This document shows, in pieces, positions 27,801 to 34,926 of a stretch of 64,000 nt of DNA; the first letter of the stretch is position 1; every line of letters begins with the position of its first letter. The notes beneath the pieces were generated by a model. It saw only the letters and a list, made by a program, of their open reading frames with translations. It did not search any database and was not told where the DNA came from. The translations under genes were made by a program, and so were the position numbers. The stretch lies in assembly GCF_041333735.1 (NCBI RefSeq), contig NZ_JBGKFB010000001.1:1967861-2031860 (forward strand), read 5' to 3'. The stretch comes from Veillonella sp. Lineage in GTDB: Bacteria; Bacillota; Negativicutes; Veillonellales; Veillonellaceae.

Positions 27801-29249
27801 GATTTTAACATCTACATTGTGATTAACTTCGTTGATAATCTTAGTATTATTTTCATTAATCTTATTATCAATTGTAGTGTTAATATTATTGATTGTTGTG
27901 CCAACTTTACCTTTCAATTCATCGATGGCTTTTTTGTTATCGTTGATAGCTTTTTTGTTATCACCGATAAATTTACGGTTTTCCATGATGAAAGTATTAT
28001 TAGCATCAATATTTTGTGTGTTAGTTTCAACTTTAGCAGTTAAATCAGCAATAGATTTACTATTATTGTTAACATTAACAGTTAGATTATCAATTGCTTT
28101 TTTATTGTTGTTAACTTTAATATCAACATTGTTGATATTTTGATTGAGTTCATTTTTAACATTAGAAATGTTAGTGTTCAACTCATTTTTCGTATTATTA
28201 ATATTTGTTTTAATATCATTAATCTTAACATCTACATCCTTATTAACATTATTAATAATAGTAGTGTTGTTATTTTCAATCTTCTCATCAACTTTGTTCA
28301 AAATTGTAGTGTTATTATTTTGAACTGCAGTATTAATATTTTGATTTACTTGATTAATAATATTAGTATTATTAGCTTCAATATGTTTTTTTACACTAGC
28401 ATCAATGTTAGTATTTACATTATTAACAACATTATTTGTGATATTAGTAATTTTATTATCAATTTTTACATCAATATCGTTATTAATTTTAGTAAATTTA
28501 GCATCAATATTATTGTTAATATTTGTGATGTCTTGTTGAATGTTAGTGATTTGAGTGCCGACTTTACCTTTTAATCCTTCAATATCTTTGCTATTTTTAT
28601 CAACTTTAGCATTGATATTTGTAATATTAGCATTGATTTTATTAATGTCAGTTTTTACACTCTCAACCTTATTATTAACAGTATTAATATTAGTAGTATT
28701 GATATCTACCTTTTTATTTACAACGTTAATGTTATGTGTATTTTTCTTAACATTTTCAACATCAGTAGTTACAACTGTATAGTAGTTATTAATTACTGTA
28801 TTACCAGTGGAACCGCCTTTTTTAGGGATTTGTTGTTGCTGCTGTTGTTGTGGCACTTGTTGTTGCCATTGTTGCTGTTGTTGTGGCACTTGAGGACGTT
28901 GACGTCGTTGTTGCTGTTGTTGCTGTTGCTGCTGTGGCTCTTGTTGTTGCCATTGTTGCTGCTGTTGTTGTTGCTGTTGGTCTAATTGTTGTGGATCAAC
29001 TTGATGTTGATCTTGCATATGACCCCAAGCATTTTGATCAGGTGTTAACCATCTTTGGCTACCAATAAGATCAGCTCTAGCCCAATCCTCAGGGCTGGAT
29101 GCATTAGCAACACCTCCAGAAAAGCTAGCCGCCAAAATAACTGCAGCTACAATTGTAGTTGCAGATTTTTGATGTGACTTAGCCAACTCAGACGTTACGA
29201 CATAAGCGTGCTTAGTTGCACTCCAAACAACTTTGAATACCTTATTCAT
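21897..29249 (-). CDS. Giant trimeric autotransporter adhesin (YadA/Hag type)
   Basis: A 2450-residue surface protein. The extended signal peptide (MNKVFKVVWSATKHAYVVTSELAKS) leads to a cleavage site near ANA at residue 50. Residues about 87-140 are a glutamine-rich tract with W, P and R interruptions. Residues about 150-2320 form an Asn/Ile/Val-rich coiled-coil stalk with recurring modules, including RVDRHDQRLDYLQ five times. About 2329-2396 is a YadA-type anchor (ALAALKP to AGVTIGIG), the trimeric pore. A further 54 residues with a coil (VLEDQVADLQAQNKEIRELL) follow the anchor, which is unusual. No classical YadA head repeats are seen. Related Veillonella proteins (Hag1, Vta) mediate coaggregation and biofilm. 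The ATG at 29249 has GGGAGG upstream. Confidence 0.92.
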   Translation of the reverse strand: MNKVFKVVWSATKHAYVVTSELAKSHQKSATTIVAAVILAASFSGGVANASSPEDWARADLIGSQRWLTPDQNAWGHMQDQHQVDPQQLDQQQQQQQQQWQQQEPQQQQQQQQQRRQRPQVPQQQQQWQQQVPQQQQQQQIPKKGGSTGNTVINNYYTVVTTDVENVKKNTHNINVVNKKVDINTTNINTVNNKVESVKTDINKINANITNINAKVDKNSKDIEGLKGKVGTQITNIQQDITNINNNIDAKFTKINNDIDVKIDNKITNITNNVVNNVNTNIDASVKKHIEANNTNIINQVNQNINTAVQNNNTTILNKVDEKIENNNTTIINNVNKDVDVKINDIKTNINNTKNELNTNISNVKNELNQNINNVDIKVNNNKKAIDNLTVNVNNNSKSIADLTAKVETNTQNIDANNTFIMENRKFIGDNKKAINDNKKAIDELKGKVGTTINNINTTIDNKINENNTKIINEVNHNVDVKINDSKTNIISEVNKTINSKIEANNTTIINKVNNDVDTKINAVKTDITNINNTVNNVSAKVDANTTNITNNTTNINKNATAITELKTKVDNQGKVLVDHEGRIQALEQDNKTIKTDVANTQNQVNINTKDIADLKGKVGQNIGNVQVDIKDIKNNITNINSKVEANATAINNVNVKVDGVKGDLDGLKGRVDRHDQRLDYLQDNIADNSTRISIVEDGVKANTKDINVVGTIAMENRTLIGANQKAIDELKGHVGTQITNIETTINKKIEANNTTIINKVDGNIDAKIEKNNTVINNNINNVNAKTEVNAKAIADNSKRIEANSTRISNNEKAINELKGHVGTQITNIENTITNKINENNTVINKNIDAKIETNNTTILNKVDNNIDVKINANNIKVNQKIDGVKGDLDGLTKRVDQNTKDINVAGTIAIENRTLIGANKKAIDELKGHVGNQITNIENTITNKINENNTVINKTIDNKIEANNTVINQNIDNKINSNNTTIINKVDQNIDAKINANNTTIINKVDKNIDIKINENNTQINNTINKKVGDVNVKIDGVKGDVAGLTARVDRHDQRLDYLQGNIVDNSTRISANEDAIKALKGQVGTTIKNIETTINNKITENNVTINKNIDTKIEANNTVINQNIDNKINSNNTTIINKVDQNIDAKINANNTTIINKVDKNIDVKINENNKQINNTINNKIGDVNVKIDGVKGDLNGLKGRVDRHDQRLDYLQDNIADNSTRISVVEDGVKANAKDINVVGTIAMENRQFIGDNKVAIANNTKNININAKAIDELKGQVGQSSTVINDIKKQITNINGKVENNTTNIANNTTNIANNTTAINNVNVKVDGVKGDLKDLTAKVDKNTKDINVAGTIAIENRKFIGDNKKAIDELKGQVGNTVKNIETTINNKITENNVVINKNIDAKIEANNTVINQNITNAITENNKEINNTINNVNVKVDGIKGDIDGLKGRVDRHDQRLDYLQDNIVDNSTRITAVEDSVKLNTTNIANNTTAINNVNVKVDGIKGDLDGLTKRVDQNEKDINVAGTIAIENRTLIGNNKAAIDKNAKAIAELNGKVGTTITNIESTINNKIEANNTVIRNDINTAITNNNTVINKNITNAINENNKTIINKVDKSVDVKIAENNKTINNTINKVNVKVDGIKGDIDGLKGRVDRHDQRLDYLQGNIVDNSTRISANEDAIKALKGQVGTTVTNVENTINAKIEANNTVINNTINNKVNEVNVKVDANAKAIVDNSKAITDIKANVTNISNKVDVNTADIKAIRTDVTNNTTNIANNTAAIANVSKQVTNNTTNIANNATAIANISKQVAGNTANITDVTAKVNANTGRIESNTTAINNLTGKVDANSQAIESLKGQVGKGNTTIVNVAQKVENITQNINAQNSNIQANTVNIQNNTSNINNIKANVVNVEKNVNNIKADVTVVKADITNINAKVDQKINIVNNNITNVKNDVKNIDAKVTNIDNKVTNINNKVTNIDSRVTNIDSKVNDIDVKVNNQNTVINNIKTDVSGLKDQVGKNTEAIKNLQNVSSDVNKVKEQVNANTQKANANEERIKNVQSQVSVNTEAIKHNTENININKAAIKQNAEAIQNTNVTVQKVINKVDEHSKVINDVSKQVNTNTTNIANINNVVNQNTTNITNVTNQVNTNTSNISKVTNQVNTNTTNINTLNAKVDTNVTNITKVDNRVTEVAKQVNENAQLTKAVGTLALENHEKVSVLGLQVNKNTQDIADVNTKVDENVTLTKNIGAIALENNEKVNVLGLQVNKNTQDISTLAEAANYSLKASNIALQDHATLVQHDAQIAENSRRISSVERDVKVVGANAAALAALKPIEYHEGQKAQIMAAVGTYKGKTSTALGVAHYANPDLLIHAGAAYGGDHSVMANAGVTIGIGNAPTAPKASPATVKVLEDQVADLQAQNKEIRELLDKVIAQQPQQAPKTAVKTTK
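24169..24282. repeat. Stalk repeat, copy A of a near-identical 110-bp segment
   Basis: About 110 bases that recur almost unchanged at 25990-26102 within the same gene. They encode the NIVDNSTRISANEDAIKALKGQVGTT module with the HDQRLDYLQ box. Confidence 0.8.
25767..25911. repeat. Stalk repeat pair at 462-base spacing, first copy
   Basis: About 145 bases nearly identical to 26229-26373, encoding alternating INANNTTIINKVD and NIDNKINSNNTT-type units. The offset is 462 bases (154 codons), so it is in frame. Confidence 0.75.
25990..26102. repeat. Stalk repeat, copy B of a near-identical 110-bp segment
   Basis: Matches 24169-24282 with about one difference by eye. Together they flank roughly 1.8 kb of stalk, so recombination would remove or add whole coiled-coil modules in frame. 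Confidence 0.8.
26229..26373. repeat. Stalk repeat pair at 462-base spacing, second copy
   Basis: Second copy of the segment at 25767-25911, with only a few base changes seen by eye. Confidence 0.75.
28830..28991 (-). repeat. CAA/CAG triplet tract encoding the glutamine-rich segment
   Basis: Mixed CAA and CAG codons (TTG/CTG on the plus strand) encode about 54 residues that are mostly glutamine, right after the mature N terminus of the autotransporter. A slipped triplet would change length without shifting the frame. Confidence 0.85.
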
Positions 29250-29551
29250 ATTAAGTTCCCTCCCAACATTTGTGGCTCTCACCCCACAATGAAGAAATAA
29301 ATTAAATATTGCACTCTTTTTCACTAAATATTCACAATATTTAACATAATACTACCATATATTATTTTAAACTTCCATAAAAAAATTAATAAGTTAAACT
29401 TATGTTTCATTTTTTACTCATTTAAAAATATCTCTCAATCAGCTTAAATACTAAGTTATTAATAATATTGAATTATGTAAAATGAAATTTTATATTTTAA
29501 ATTAATTTTATATTTATACGATACTTTTTATTTGCTTCTATAGAAAATATG
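29250..29551. other. AT-rich upstream region of the autotransporter, no gene seen
   Basis: Very AT-rich and with no credible frame. A 17-bp dyad (AAATATT, 3 bases, AATATTT) lies at 29326-29342, and minus-strand TTGTGA overlaps it. That TTGTGA could be a -35 element, but no good -10 follows at the right distance. The rest shows nothing distinct. Confidence 0.5.
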
Positions 29552-29598
29552 AAAAAAACCTCATCAATGTATTTAACATACATTGATGAGGTTTTTTT
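29552..29598. terminator. Strong terminator after trxA
   Basis: A perfect 20-base stem that ends in A and T runs, with a 7-base loop. It serves the trxA unit on the minus strand and would also stop plus-strand transcription. Confidence 0.92.
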
Positions 29599-29627
29599 TA
29601 CTCTATTATATAGATTTATTCCGATTA

Positions 29628-29948
29628 TTAGAATTTAGATTCAATAGCACCTTGAAGATCGCCTTTTGGCAAGAAGCCAATTTTACGGTCTACTACTTCG
29701 CCATCTTTTAGGATAACAAATGTAGGCAATACTTCAACTTGTAAATTACGAGCTAATTCTGGTTCTTCGTCAGCATTTACTTTTACAAAGTTAGCTTTAC
29801 CTTCAAGCTCACCTGCAATTTCTTCGATGATTGGCATCATACGTACGCAATAACCGCACCATGGAGCCCAGAAATCAATAACAGTAACGCCACCTTGATT
29901 TACTAAATCTTGATATTCAGCAGTTTTTAATTCTTTTAATTCGCTCAT
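29628..29948 (-). CDS. trxA: Thioredoxin with CGYC active site
   Basis: A 106-residue thioredoxin-fold protein, full length, cytoplasmic. The active site is WCGYC (Cys31-Gly-Tyr-Cys34), where classical thioredoxins have WCGPC. The cis-proline loop (VLPTF, Pro75) and the buried Asp25 in DFWAPW are as expected. The Tyr for Pro change usually shifts redox potential toward disulfide exchange seen in glutaredoxins or DsbA-like proteins, so the partner set may differ. It is 9 bases from the CoA-binding gene and shares its promoter. Confidence 0.9.
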   Translation of the reverse strand: MSELKELKTAEYQDLVNQGGVTVIDFWAPWCGYCVRMMPIIEEIAGELEGKANFVKVNADEEPELARNLQVEVLPTFVILKDGEVVDRKIGFLPKGDLQGAIESKF

Positions 29949-29957
29949 TATACCCTC

Positions 29958-30332
29958 CTACGGCAATTGAACTAATACACAATCTTGAATGACATGCAAG
30001 TTTAAAGCATGTGCTTTTTCAACAACAGATGGTTTATCCGCTCCCGGTTGTAACCACACAGTTGGAATGCCAAGTTCTTTACATTCATCAAGTGCAGCCA
30101 ATCCCGCTGATTCTGGTACAACAAAATCCACAACAGCTGGTACAACAGGAAGTGCAGAAAGACTAGAGTAACATGTGTCTCCTTCTATTTCTGCAATATT
30201 AGGATTAACTGGATATACTTCATATCCGTGATCTTTAAGACATTTATAAATCTTATAGCCGAACTTTTCGGTCTTATCAGTGGCTCCAATAACGGCCCAC
30301 ACCTTTTGATCTAAAGCTTGTTGAATTGTCAT
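29958..30332 (-). CDS. CoA-binding domain protein (YccU-like)
   Basis: A 124-residue single-domain protein with the CoA-binding Rossmann fold: VWAVIGATDKTEKFGYKIYKCL at the N terminus and YPVNPNIAEIEGDTCYSSLSALP in the middle. VWLQPGA is the third family block. Relatives are YccU of enterobacteria and the CoA-binding part of acyl-CoA synthetases, but the role of the stand-alone protein is unknown. AGAGGTGG lies 5 bases before the ATG at 30332. It is the first gene of a unit with trxA. Confidence 0.88.
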   Translation of the reverse strand: MTIQQALDQKVWAVIGATDKTEKFGYKIYKCLKDHGYEVYPVNPNIAEIEGDTCYSSLSALPVVPAVVDFVVPESAGLAALDECKELGIPTVWLQPGADKPSVVEKAHALNLHVIQDCVLVQLP

Positions 30333-30353
30333 TTCGACCACCTCTTATATACT

Positions 30354-30381
30354 ATTATAAATAAATATCGAATTTTGTCAA
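30354..30381 (-). promoter_or_regulatory. Promoter of the CoA-binding/trxA unit
   Basis: Minus-strand TTGACA (30376-30381), 16 bases, TATAAT (30354-30359). Both hexamers match consensus exactly, so this should be a strong promoter. Confidence 0.8.
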
Positions 30382-30460
30382 TGTAATGTATCGAAATTTA
30401 TAGTTATCAAATTATACTCTTTTAGCAAACATTTTAGAACTAAAATCAATGTATCTATTA

Positions 30461-31426
30461 TCATTCAATAACAATTATTTTTTGCCTCAAACTGGGAACC
30501 GATAAGTCTAAATCTATTAGATCAGAAAGGCTTATTTGTGGATGACTATACTTAGCACCATCTATAAGACCCCCTGCAACAGCTAATTCCCCTAAAATTC
30601 TAGAGGCTGACCATTGTTGTTCTCGTAATTCACGGATTGTAATACTCTTTTGACGCTTAGAAAGTCTATGGCCATCTGTATCCACTAAAAGTGGGGCATG
30701 ACCATACTTAGGAACTTCTATATGTTTATAGGGATAGCATTGTTGTAATATGTTATATAAATATAATTGCTGCCCTGTTGTATCGAGTAAATCATCGCCT
30801 CGAATCACTTCACTTATTCCCATAGCTATATCATCTAATACGACTGCTAAATTATATGCGTACATGCCATCACCACGACGTAATACATAATCATCTAGTT
30901 CACATTCCAAATGAATATGCTGCTTGCCTTGCCATCGATCATCAAAATTTAAATCACAAGTATTCACCGCTAAACGTAAGGATGGATCTTTGCTATTACA
31001 TAACGCTTGTATTTCAAAATCACGTAAATGTCGACATTTTCCATCATAACGATGCACCACTTCGCCTACATGAGGTGCAGAAGCTATAGATTGTAGTCTC
31101 GCTCTATTACAAAAGCAAGGGTAAATTAGTTTTTCTAATGCGAGATATTCTAATATGTCTGCATAATATGTTTGTCTTTCACTTTGCCAATAGGATACTT
31201 CTGGTCCACCTACACGTGGACCTTCATCCCATTCAAAGCCAAGCCATTCTAAATCATCTAGTAAAGCTTCCCCTAGCTCTCGTTTTGACCGTTGTAGGTC
31301 TATATCCTCCATACGTACAACATACGTTCCTTTTTGTTGGCGTGTGGAGATATATGATAAAAGTGCTATCCACACGTTACCGAGATGAATATATCCTGTT
31401 GGACTAGGCGCAAATCTACCTTTCAT
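30461..31426 (-). CDS. gluQ: Glutamyl-Q tRNA(Asp) synthetase
   Basis: A truncated relative of glutamyl-tRNA synthetase that attaches glutamate to the queuosine base at position 34 of tRNA-Asp. The 321-residue length excludes the anticodon-binding domain. The N terminus MKGRFAPSPTGYIHLGN holds the HIGH-like HLGN. A Cys104-x-Cys106, Tyr127, Cys131 set matches the zinc site of this group. RLSKRQ is the KMSKS-like loop. The ATG at 31426 has AGGAGAG upstream. Confidence 0.93.
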   Translation of the reverse strand: MKGRFAPSPTGYIHLGNVWIALLSYISTRQQKGTYVVRMEDIDLQRSKRELGEALLDDLEWLGFEWDEGPRVGGPEVSYWQSERQTYYADILEYLALEKLIYPCFCNRARLQSIASAPHVGEVVHRYDGKCRHLRDFEIQALCNSKDPSLRLAVNTCDLNFDDRWQGKQHIHLECELDDYVLRRGDGMYAYNLAVVLDDIAMGISEVIRGDDLLDTTGQQLYLYNILQQCYPYKHIEVPKYGHAPLLVDTDGHRLSKRQKSITIRELREQQWSASRILGELAVAGGLIDGAKYSHPQISLSDLIDLDLSVPSLRQKIIVIE

Positions 31427-31448
31427 TAGAACTCTCCTATAGTAGAAA

Positions 31449-31479
31449 ACAAGTGGCATATCCATTATGAATATGCCAC
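31449..31479 (-). terminator. Hairpin between the M16 peptidase and gluQ
   Basis: AAGTGGCATAT and its complement around a 9-base loop, followed on the minus strand by TTGTTTTC. Probably terminates peptidase transcription upstream of gluQ. Confidence 0.65.
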
Positions 31480-31551
31480 TTATAGATCCGAAGATATGTC
31501 AAAGTAGAATCTAAAGCAATAAAGCAATAACATCTATAGTTATAAACTTAT

Positions 31552-34461
31552 TTATCCTAAAGACACAATGTTATCAAACACATTACCAGCATCTCTAATT
31601 TTTTGTTCGTTACCCATTGTGCAAATGTGATTATCATTCAATACAGGTTCTACCACATCTGCTAGTGCAACAATATCTTCTGGCTTACATGCGATTACTT
31701 GTTTACGGAACTCTACTTTGTCCTCTAATTTAGCACCGCTGAAGTACATCCCCATTGCACGTGGTCCACGCAATGCAGGTGTCATTGGCAAGTCTAAAGA
31801 ACTCATAGTACCGATAATATACTTACGCATTTCACGATCAGTCAATGTGAAGTCACGAAGGTATTGAGGCAACTCTTTATATACATTCAAAGTTTCTAAC
31901 AAGTTAGGATCGCGATAACTGCAGAAAATCATATTGCCATCGTCATAGAAATTAGCAAATGCTCCGTAAGCACCACCTTGTACACGAATACGAATCCAAA
32001 GGTATTCATAACGTAAAATCGTTTCTAGAACACTCATTGGACCAACATGTTTGAAACCATGATCGATAAAATTACCACCTTGTGCTACGTATTGAACCTT
32101 ACCAGCAGTAACGATACCATCATTGCCAGATAGACGAGTGATTTGTAATACATCATTGCTTAACTCAGTAGTATCCCAAGTTTCCACCAATGGTTTCATT
32201 AGGTTTTCAAAGGCTTCTAATTCGCCTTCTTCCCCAACAAACATAATATCTACATTGTTAGCGCGGAAAATTTTACGAGCCACTTCAGCTAATTTCTCTG
32301 GTAAAAGTGGCAATGCTGCAGGATTAGATGCTAGTTCACTGATTTTTTGATAATATCCTAAATTACCATTATCTCTAAACTTGCCAACTGCAGAAACTTG
32401 AGCCATAACGCGTTGACTTACGATGGAATTACCACGGCGGAATGCTTCATTATCCCAAATAGCTTTGCTTTCTTGAACAAGTTCAGTCAAACGTTGATCA
32501 TCGCTATAATCTGCTTTTTGAACTACTTCATTAATCAAGCGGCATAAATCAGGTAGTTTAGAATGTAATGCTTTCGCACGCACAATCATAAGAGGCGTAA
32601 ATTCGTCACGCTTACCATCTTTACTAATGGCCGTAATGTCAGAACTCAATCCACCTAAATTCATATTAATATCTTTAGCCAGAGCTTCATAACCGCGTTC
32701 AGATGTATCAATACGACCGAGGATATCACTTAAAATATCAGCGTAGAATAGTTCCTCCTCAGTGAGGCAGTTCAATTTAAAGTACAATCCTACATAATTG
32801 ATACCTTTTGTGAAAGTAGGTACAAAATGTACTGTAGTATTACCAATTTTACTTTCACGGCGTTCTACGGCTTCAATATTAGGGTTTAAATCAGATAATT
32901 CGAGCAAAGGAATAGACGCCAGCGCTTCGTCACTATCTGGAGTTTCTTGACGAATTTTAAGGCGTTTTGTTTGCTCTACAATTGCGTCAATCTCTTCAGA
33001 AGTCATATTAGCTTTTACAGTAGCTAAATGTTCTTTAACCTCTTCATCTTTACGTTCTTGAAGACCACGTTCAGGATAAATAGATACAAGAACTTTATGG
33101 TTATTATTCAAGATGGAATGACGAATTAAATCTTCAAAGTATGTACCAGCTAAGCCCTTTCGAATATTAGCTAATGCTTCTTCATAGTGTAATAGTTCCA
33201 ATGGATCATTATCGTATAGCCAATTATCCATCATACGAATAATATAGGCTAAACCGATAGGACGACCACCAAAATCGCTTTCACGAAGAGCAAATTCAAT
33301 GCTATTTAAAGAAGCTTCTAATAACTCTTTATCTAAGCCCTTATCACATAACTCTTGTAATGTAGACTCTACAATACGTTGCAAGTCAGCTTGTTTATCT
33401 AGATTAGAACCTGTAGCTTGTACTGTCCACATAGGTTGACGAATGCTATCTAAGTAATAGCCACTTACGTCAGAACCGATACCAGCTTTCACCAACGCCT
33501 GTTTAAGAGGTGCTGCAGGAGATGTTAACAAAGCATGTGTTAACACTTCAAATGCCAAGCTATGTTCAGGTGTTACATCAGGCAATACATACGCAAAGGA
33601 ATGCAATGTACGATTATCTGTTGGCTCCTCAGAACCTACGCTATACGGATAGCTCACTACTTTACCTTCTCTAAATGGAGCTTGTAACGCTACCTCCGTA
33701 TGAACATCGATAGCATCAAAATGACTTAAGTACTCATCATTCAAGAATACTAATTGCTCTTCAATATTCATATCACCATACAAGAAGATATAACTATTAG
33801 ATGGATGATAGTGAACACGGTAGAACTCTTGGAATTCTTCATATGTTAAATCTGTAATATAATCAGGATCCCCACCAGAGTCAACGCCATATGTTGTATC
33901 TGGGAAAAGCTCACGCATCATTTGGCGTTCTAATACAGAGTCAGGAGATGAGTAAACACCCTTCATCTCATTGAACACAACACCTTTGTAGGTAAGTTCA
34001 TCGTCTGCATTTTCGAGCTCATAATGCCAACCCTCTTGCATTACGATTTCTGCATCTTCACGAACACGTGGGTAGAATACAGCATCAAGATATACGTCCA
34101 TCAAATTATGGAAGTCTTTATCGTTCTTACTTGCTACAGGATACATTGTTTTATCCGGATATGTCATAGCATTTAGGAACGTATTTAAAGACCCTTTTAC
34201 AAGTTCAACAAATGGCTCTTTTAATGGGAATTTGCGAGAACCACATAGAACAGAGTGCTCCATAATATGTGCTACACCTGTGCTATTATGAGGTGTTGTT
34301 CTAAAAGCAATATTGAATACTTTATTAGAATCTGGTGAATCAATATAAATTAAACGAGCACCAGATTTTTCGTGCTTCATTTCATAAGCGGTACCATTGA
34401 TTTCATCAATGCGCTCAATACGGTCAAGGCGAAAGCCAGAATAAACCTTATTTATTTCCAT
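31552..34461 (-). CDS. M16C family zinc metallopeptidase (PreP/insulinase type)
   Basis: A 969-residue peptidase, the length expected of the fused M16C family that includes PreP. Zinc is bound by the inverted motif HIMEH (His65, Glu68, His69) in STGVAHIMEHSVLCGS. PLKEPFVELVKGSLNTFLNAMTYPDKTMYPV is the family's strongly conserved downstream block. Two M16 halves form a chamber that degrades short unstructured peptides. No signal peptide is seen, so it is cytoplasmic. GAAGGGA precedes the ATG, and an extended -10 lies upstream. Confidence 0.95.
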   Translation of the reverse strand: MEINKVYSGFRLDRIERIDEINGTAYEMKHEKSGARLIYIDSPDSNKVFNIAFRTTPHNSTGVAHIMEHSVLCGSRKFPLKEPFVELVKGSLNTFLNAMTYPDKTMYPVASKNDKDFHNLMDVYLDAVFYPRVREDAEIVMQEGWHYELENADDELTYKGVVFNEMKGVYSSPDSVLERQMMRELFPDTTYGVDSGGDPDYITDLTYEEFQEFYRVHYHPSNSYIFLYGDMNIEEQLVFLNDEYLSHFDAIDVHTEVALQAPFREGKVVSYPYSVGSEEPTDNRTLHSFAYVLPDVTPEHSLAFEVLTHALLTSPAAPLKQALVKAGIGSDVSGYYLDSIRQPMWTVQATGSNLDKQADLQRIVESTLQELCDKGLDKELLEASLNSIEFALRESDFGGRPIGLAYIIRMMDNWLYDNDPLELLHYEEALANIRKGLAGTYFEDLIRHSILNNNHKVLVSIYPERGLQERKDEEVKEHLATVKANMTSEEIDAIVEQTKRLKIRQETPDSDEALASIPLLELSDLNPNIEAVERRESKIGNTTVHFVPTFTKGINYVGLYFKLNCLTEEELFYADILSDILGRIDTSERGYEALAKDINMNLGGLSSDITAISKDGKRDEFTPLMIVRAKALHSKLPDLCRLINEVVQKADYSDDQRLTELVQESKAIWDNEAFRRGNSIVSQRVMAQVSAVGKFRDNGNLGYYQKISELASNPAALPLLPEKLAEVARKIFRANNVDIMFVGEEGELEAFENLMKPLVETWDTTELSNDVLQITRLSGNDGIVTAGKVQYVAQGGNFIDHGFKHVGPMSVLETILRYEYLWIRIRVQGGAYGAFANFYDDGNMIFCSYRDPNLLETLNVYKELPQYLRDFTLTDREMRKYIIGTMSSLDLPMTPALRGPRAMGMYFSGAKLEDKVEFRKQVIACKPEDIVALADVVEPVLNDNHICTMGNEQKIRDAGNVFDNIVSLG

Positions 34462-34510
34462 GCTGTCCCTTCTTTCTATATAAATATAATTAATTTCATG
34501 CTAACAATTA

Positions 34511-34519
34511 ATTATAACA
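34511..34519 (-). promoter_or_regulatory. Extended -10 promoter of the M16 peptidase gene
   Basis: Minus-strand TGTTATAAT: TATAAT (34511-34516) with the TG extension. The leader is about 45 bases. No clear -35. Confidence 0.55.
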
Positions 34520-34567
34520 TATCGACGACCCCATATATAGATGTTAAGAATAATTATCGAAACGCAA

Positions 34568-34597
34568 AACCCCACAGGCATTACCGCCTATGGGGTT
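34568..34597 (-). terminator. Terminator of the lysC unit
   Basis: AACCCCATAGGC pairs with GCCTGTGGGGTT (one U-G pair on the minus transcript), followed by TTTTGCGTTT. Lies 5 bases past the stop of the small gene at 34602. Confidence 0.75.
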
Positions 34598-34601
34598 CAT
34601 T

Positions 34602-34919
34602 TTATTTATTATGTTGCATTTGCCACTTTTGATTGCGGCGCAAGGTTAATAAGCCTTCTAACACAGCTTGGAATTGTACAAAACTCAATGTATATGGTGG
34701 ATACATATCCGGTACTACCTTATAAGAAATAGTAACTTCGGCCTTATCATAATCATAAAATATGCCATGTAAATTACTCACAGTAGTATAACCGGTTTGA
34801 GCTTGCTCCAATGTTGGAATAGGCTGATTTTTAAGATTTCCTAGTAGATCACTAATGAAACCTTCCTTACGACCTTGGTCATTAAGCATTTCATCCATAA
34901 AACTACGTAGACTATCCAT
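34602..34919 (-). CDS. Small unrecognised protein downstream of lysC
   Basis: A 105-residue protein that I do not recognise. It starts MDSLRSFMDEMLNDQG and has a middle part with beta character (TTVSNLHGIFYDYDKAEVTISYKVV). A helical basic end (FQAVLEGLLTLRRNQKWQMQ) follows. There is no signal peptide or membrane helix. It lies 7 bases after lysC with no terminator between them, and a good terminator follows, so it is the second gene of the aspartate kinase unit. Any link to amino acid synthesis is only positional. Confidence 0.65.
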   Translation of the reverse strand: MDSLRSFMDEMLNDQGRKEGFISDLLGNLKNQPIPTLEQAQTGYTTVSNLHGIFYDYDKAEVTISYKVVPDMYPPYTLSFVQFQAVLEGLLTLRRNQKWQMQHNK

Positions 34920-34926
34920 GAATTGA

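Noticed and set aside
22735..28985. Many long plus-strand frames opposite the adhesin gene, up to 318 codons
   Set aside because: They are shadows of the low-complexity Asn/Ile/Val/Gln-rich coding strand. Their products are monotonous I/V/F/S/N or L/V strings, without ribosome sites.
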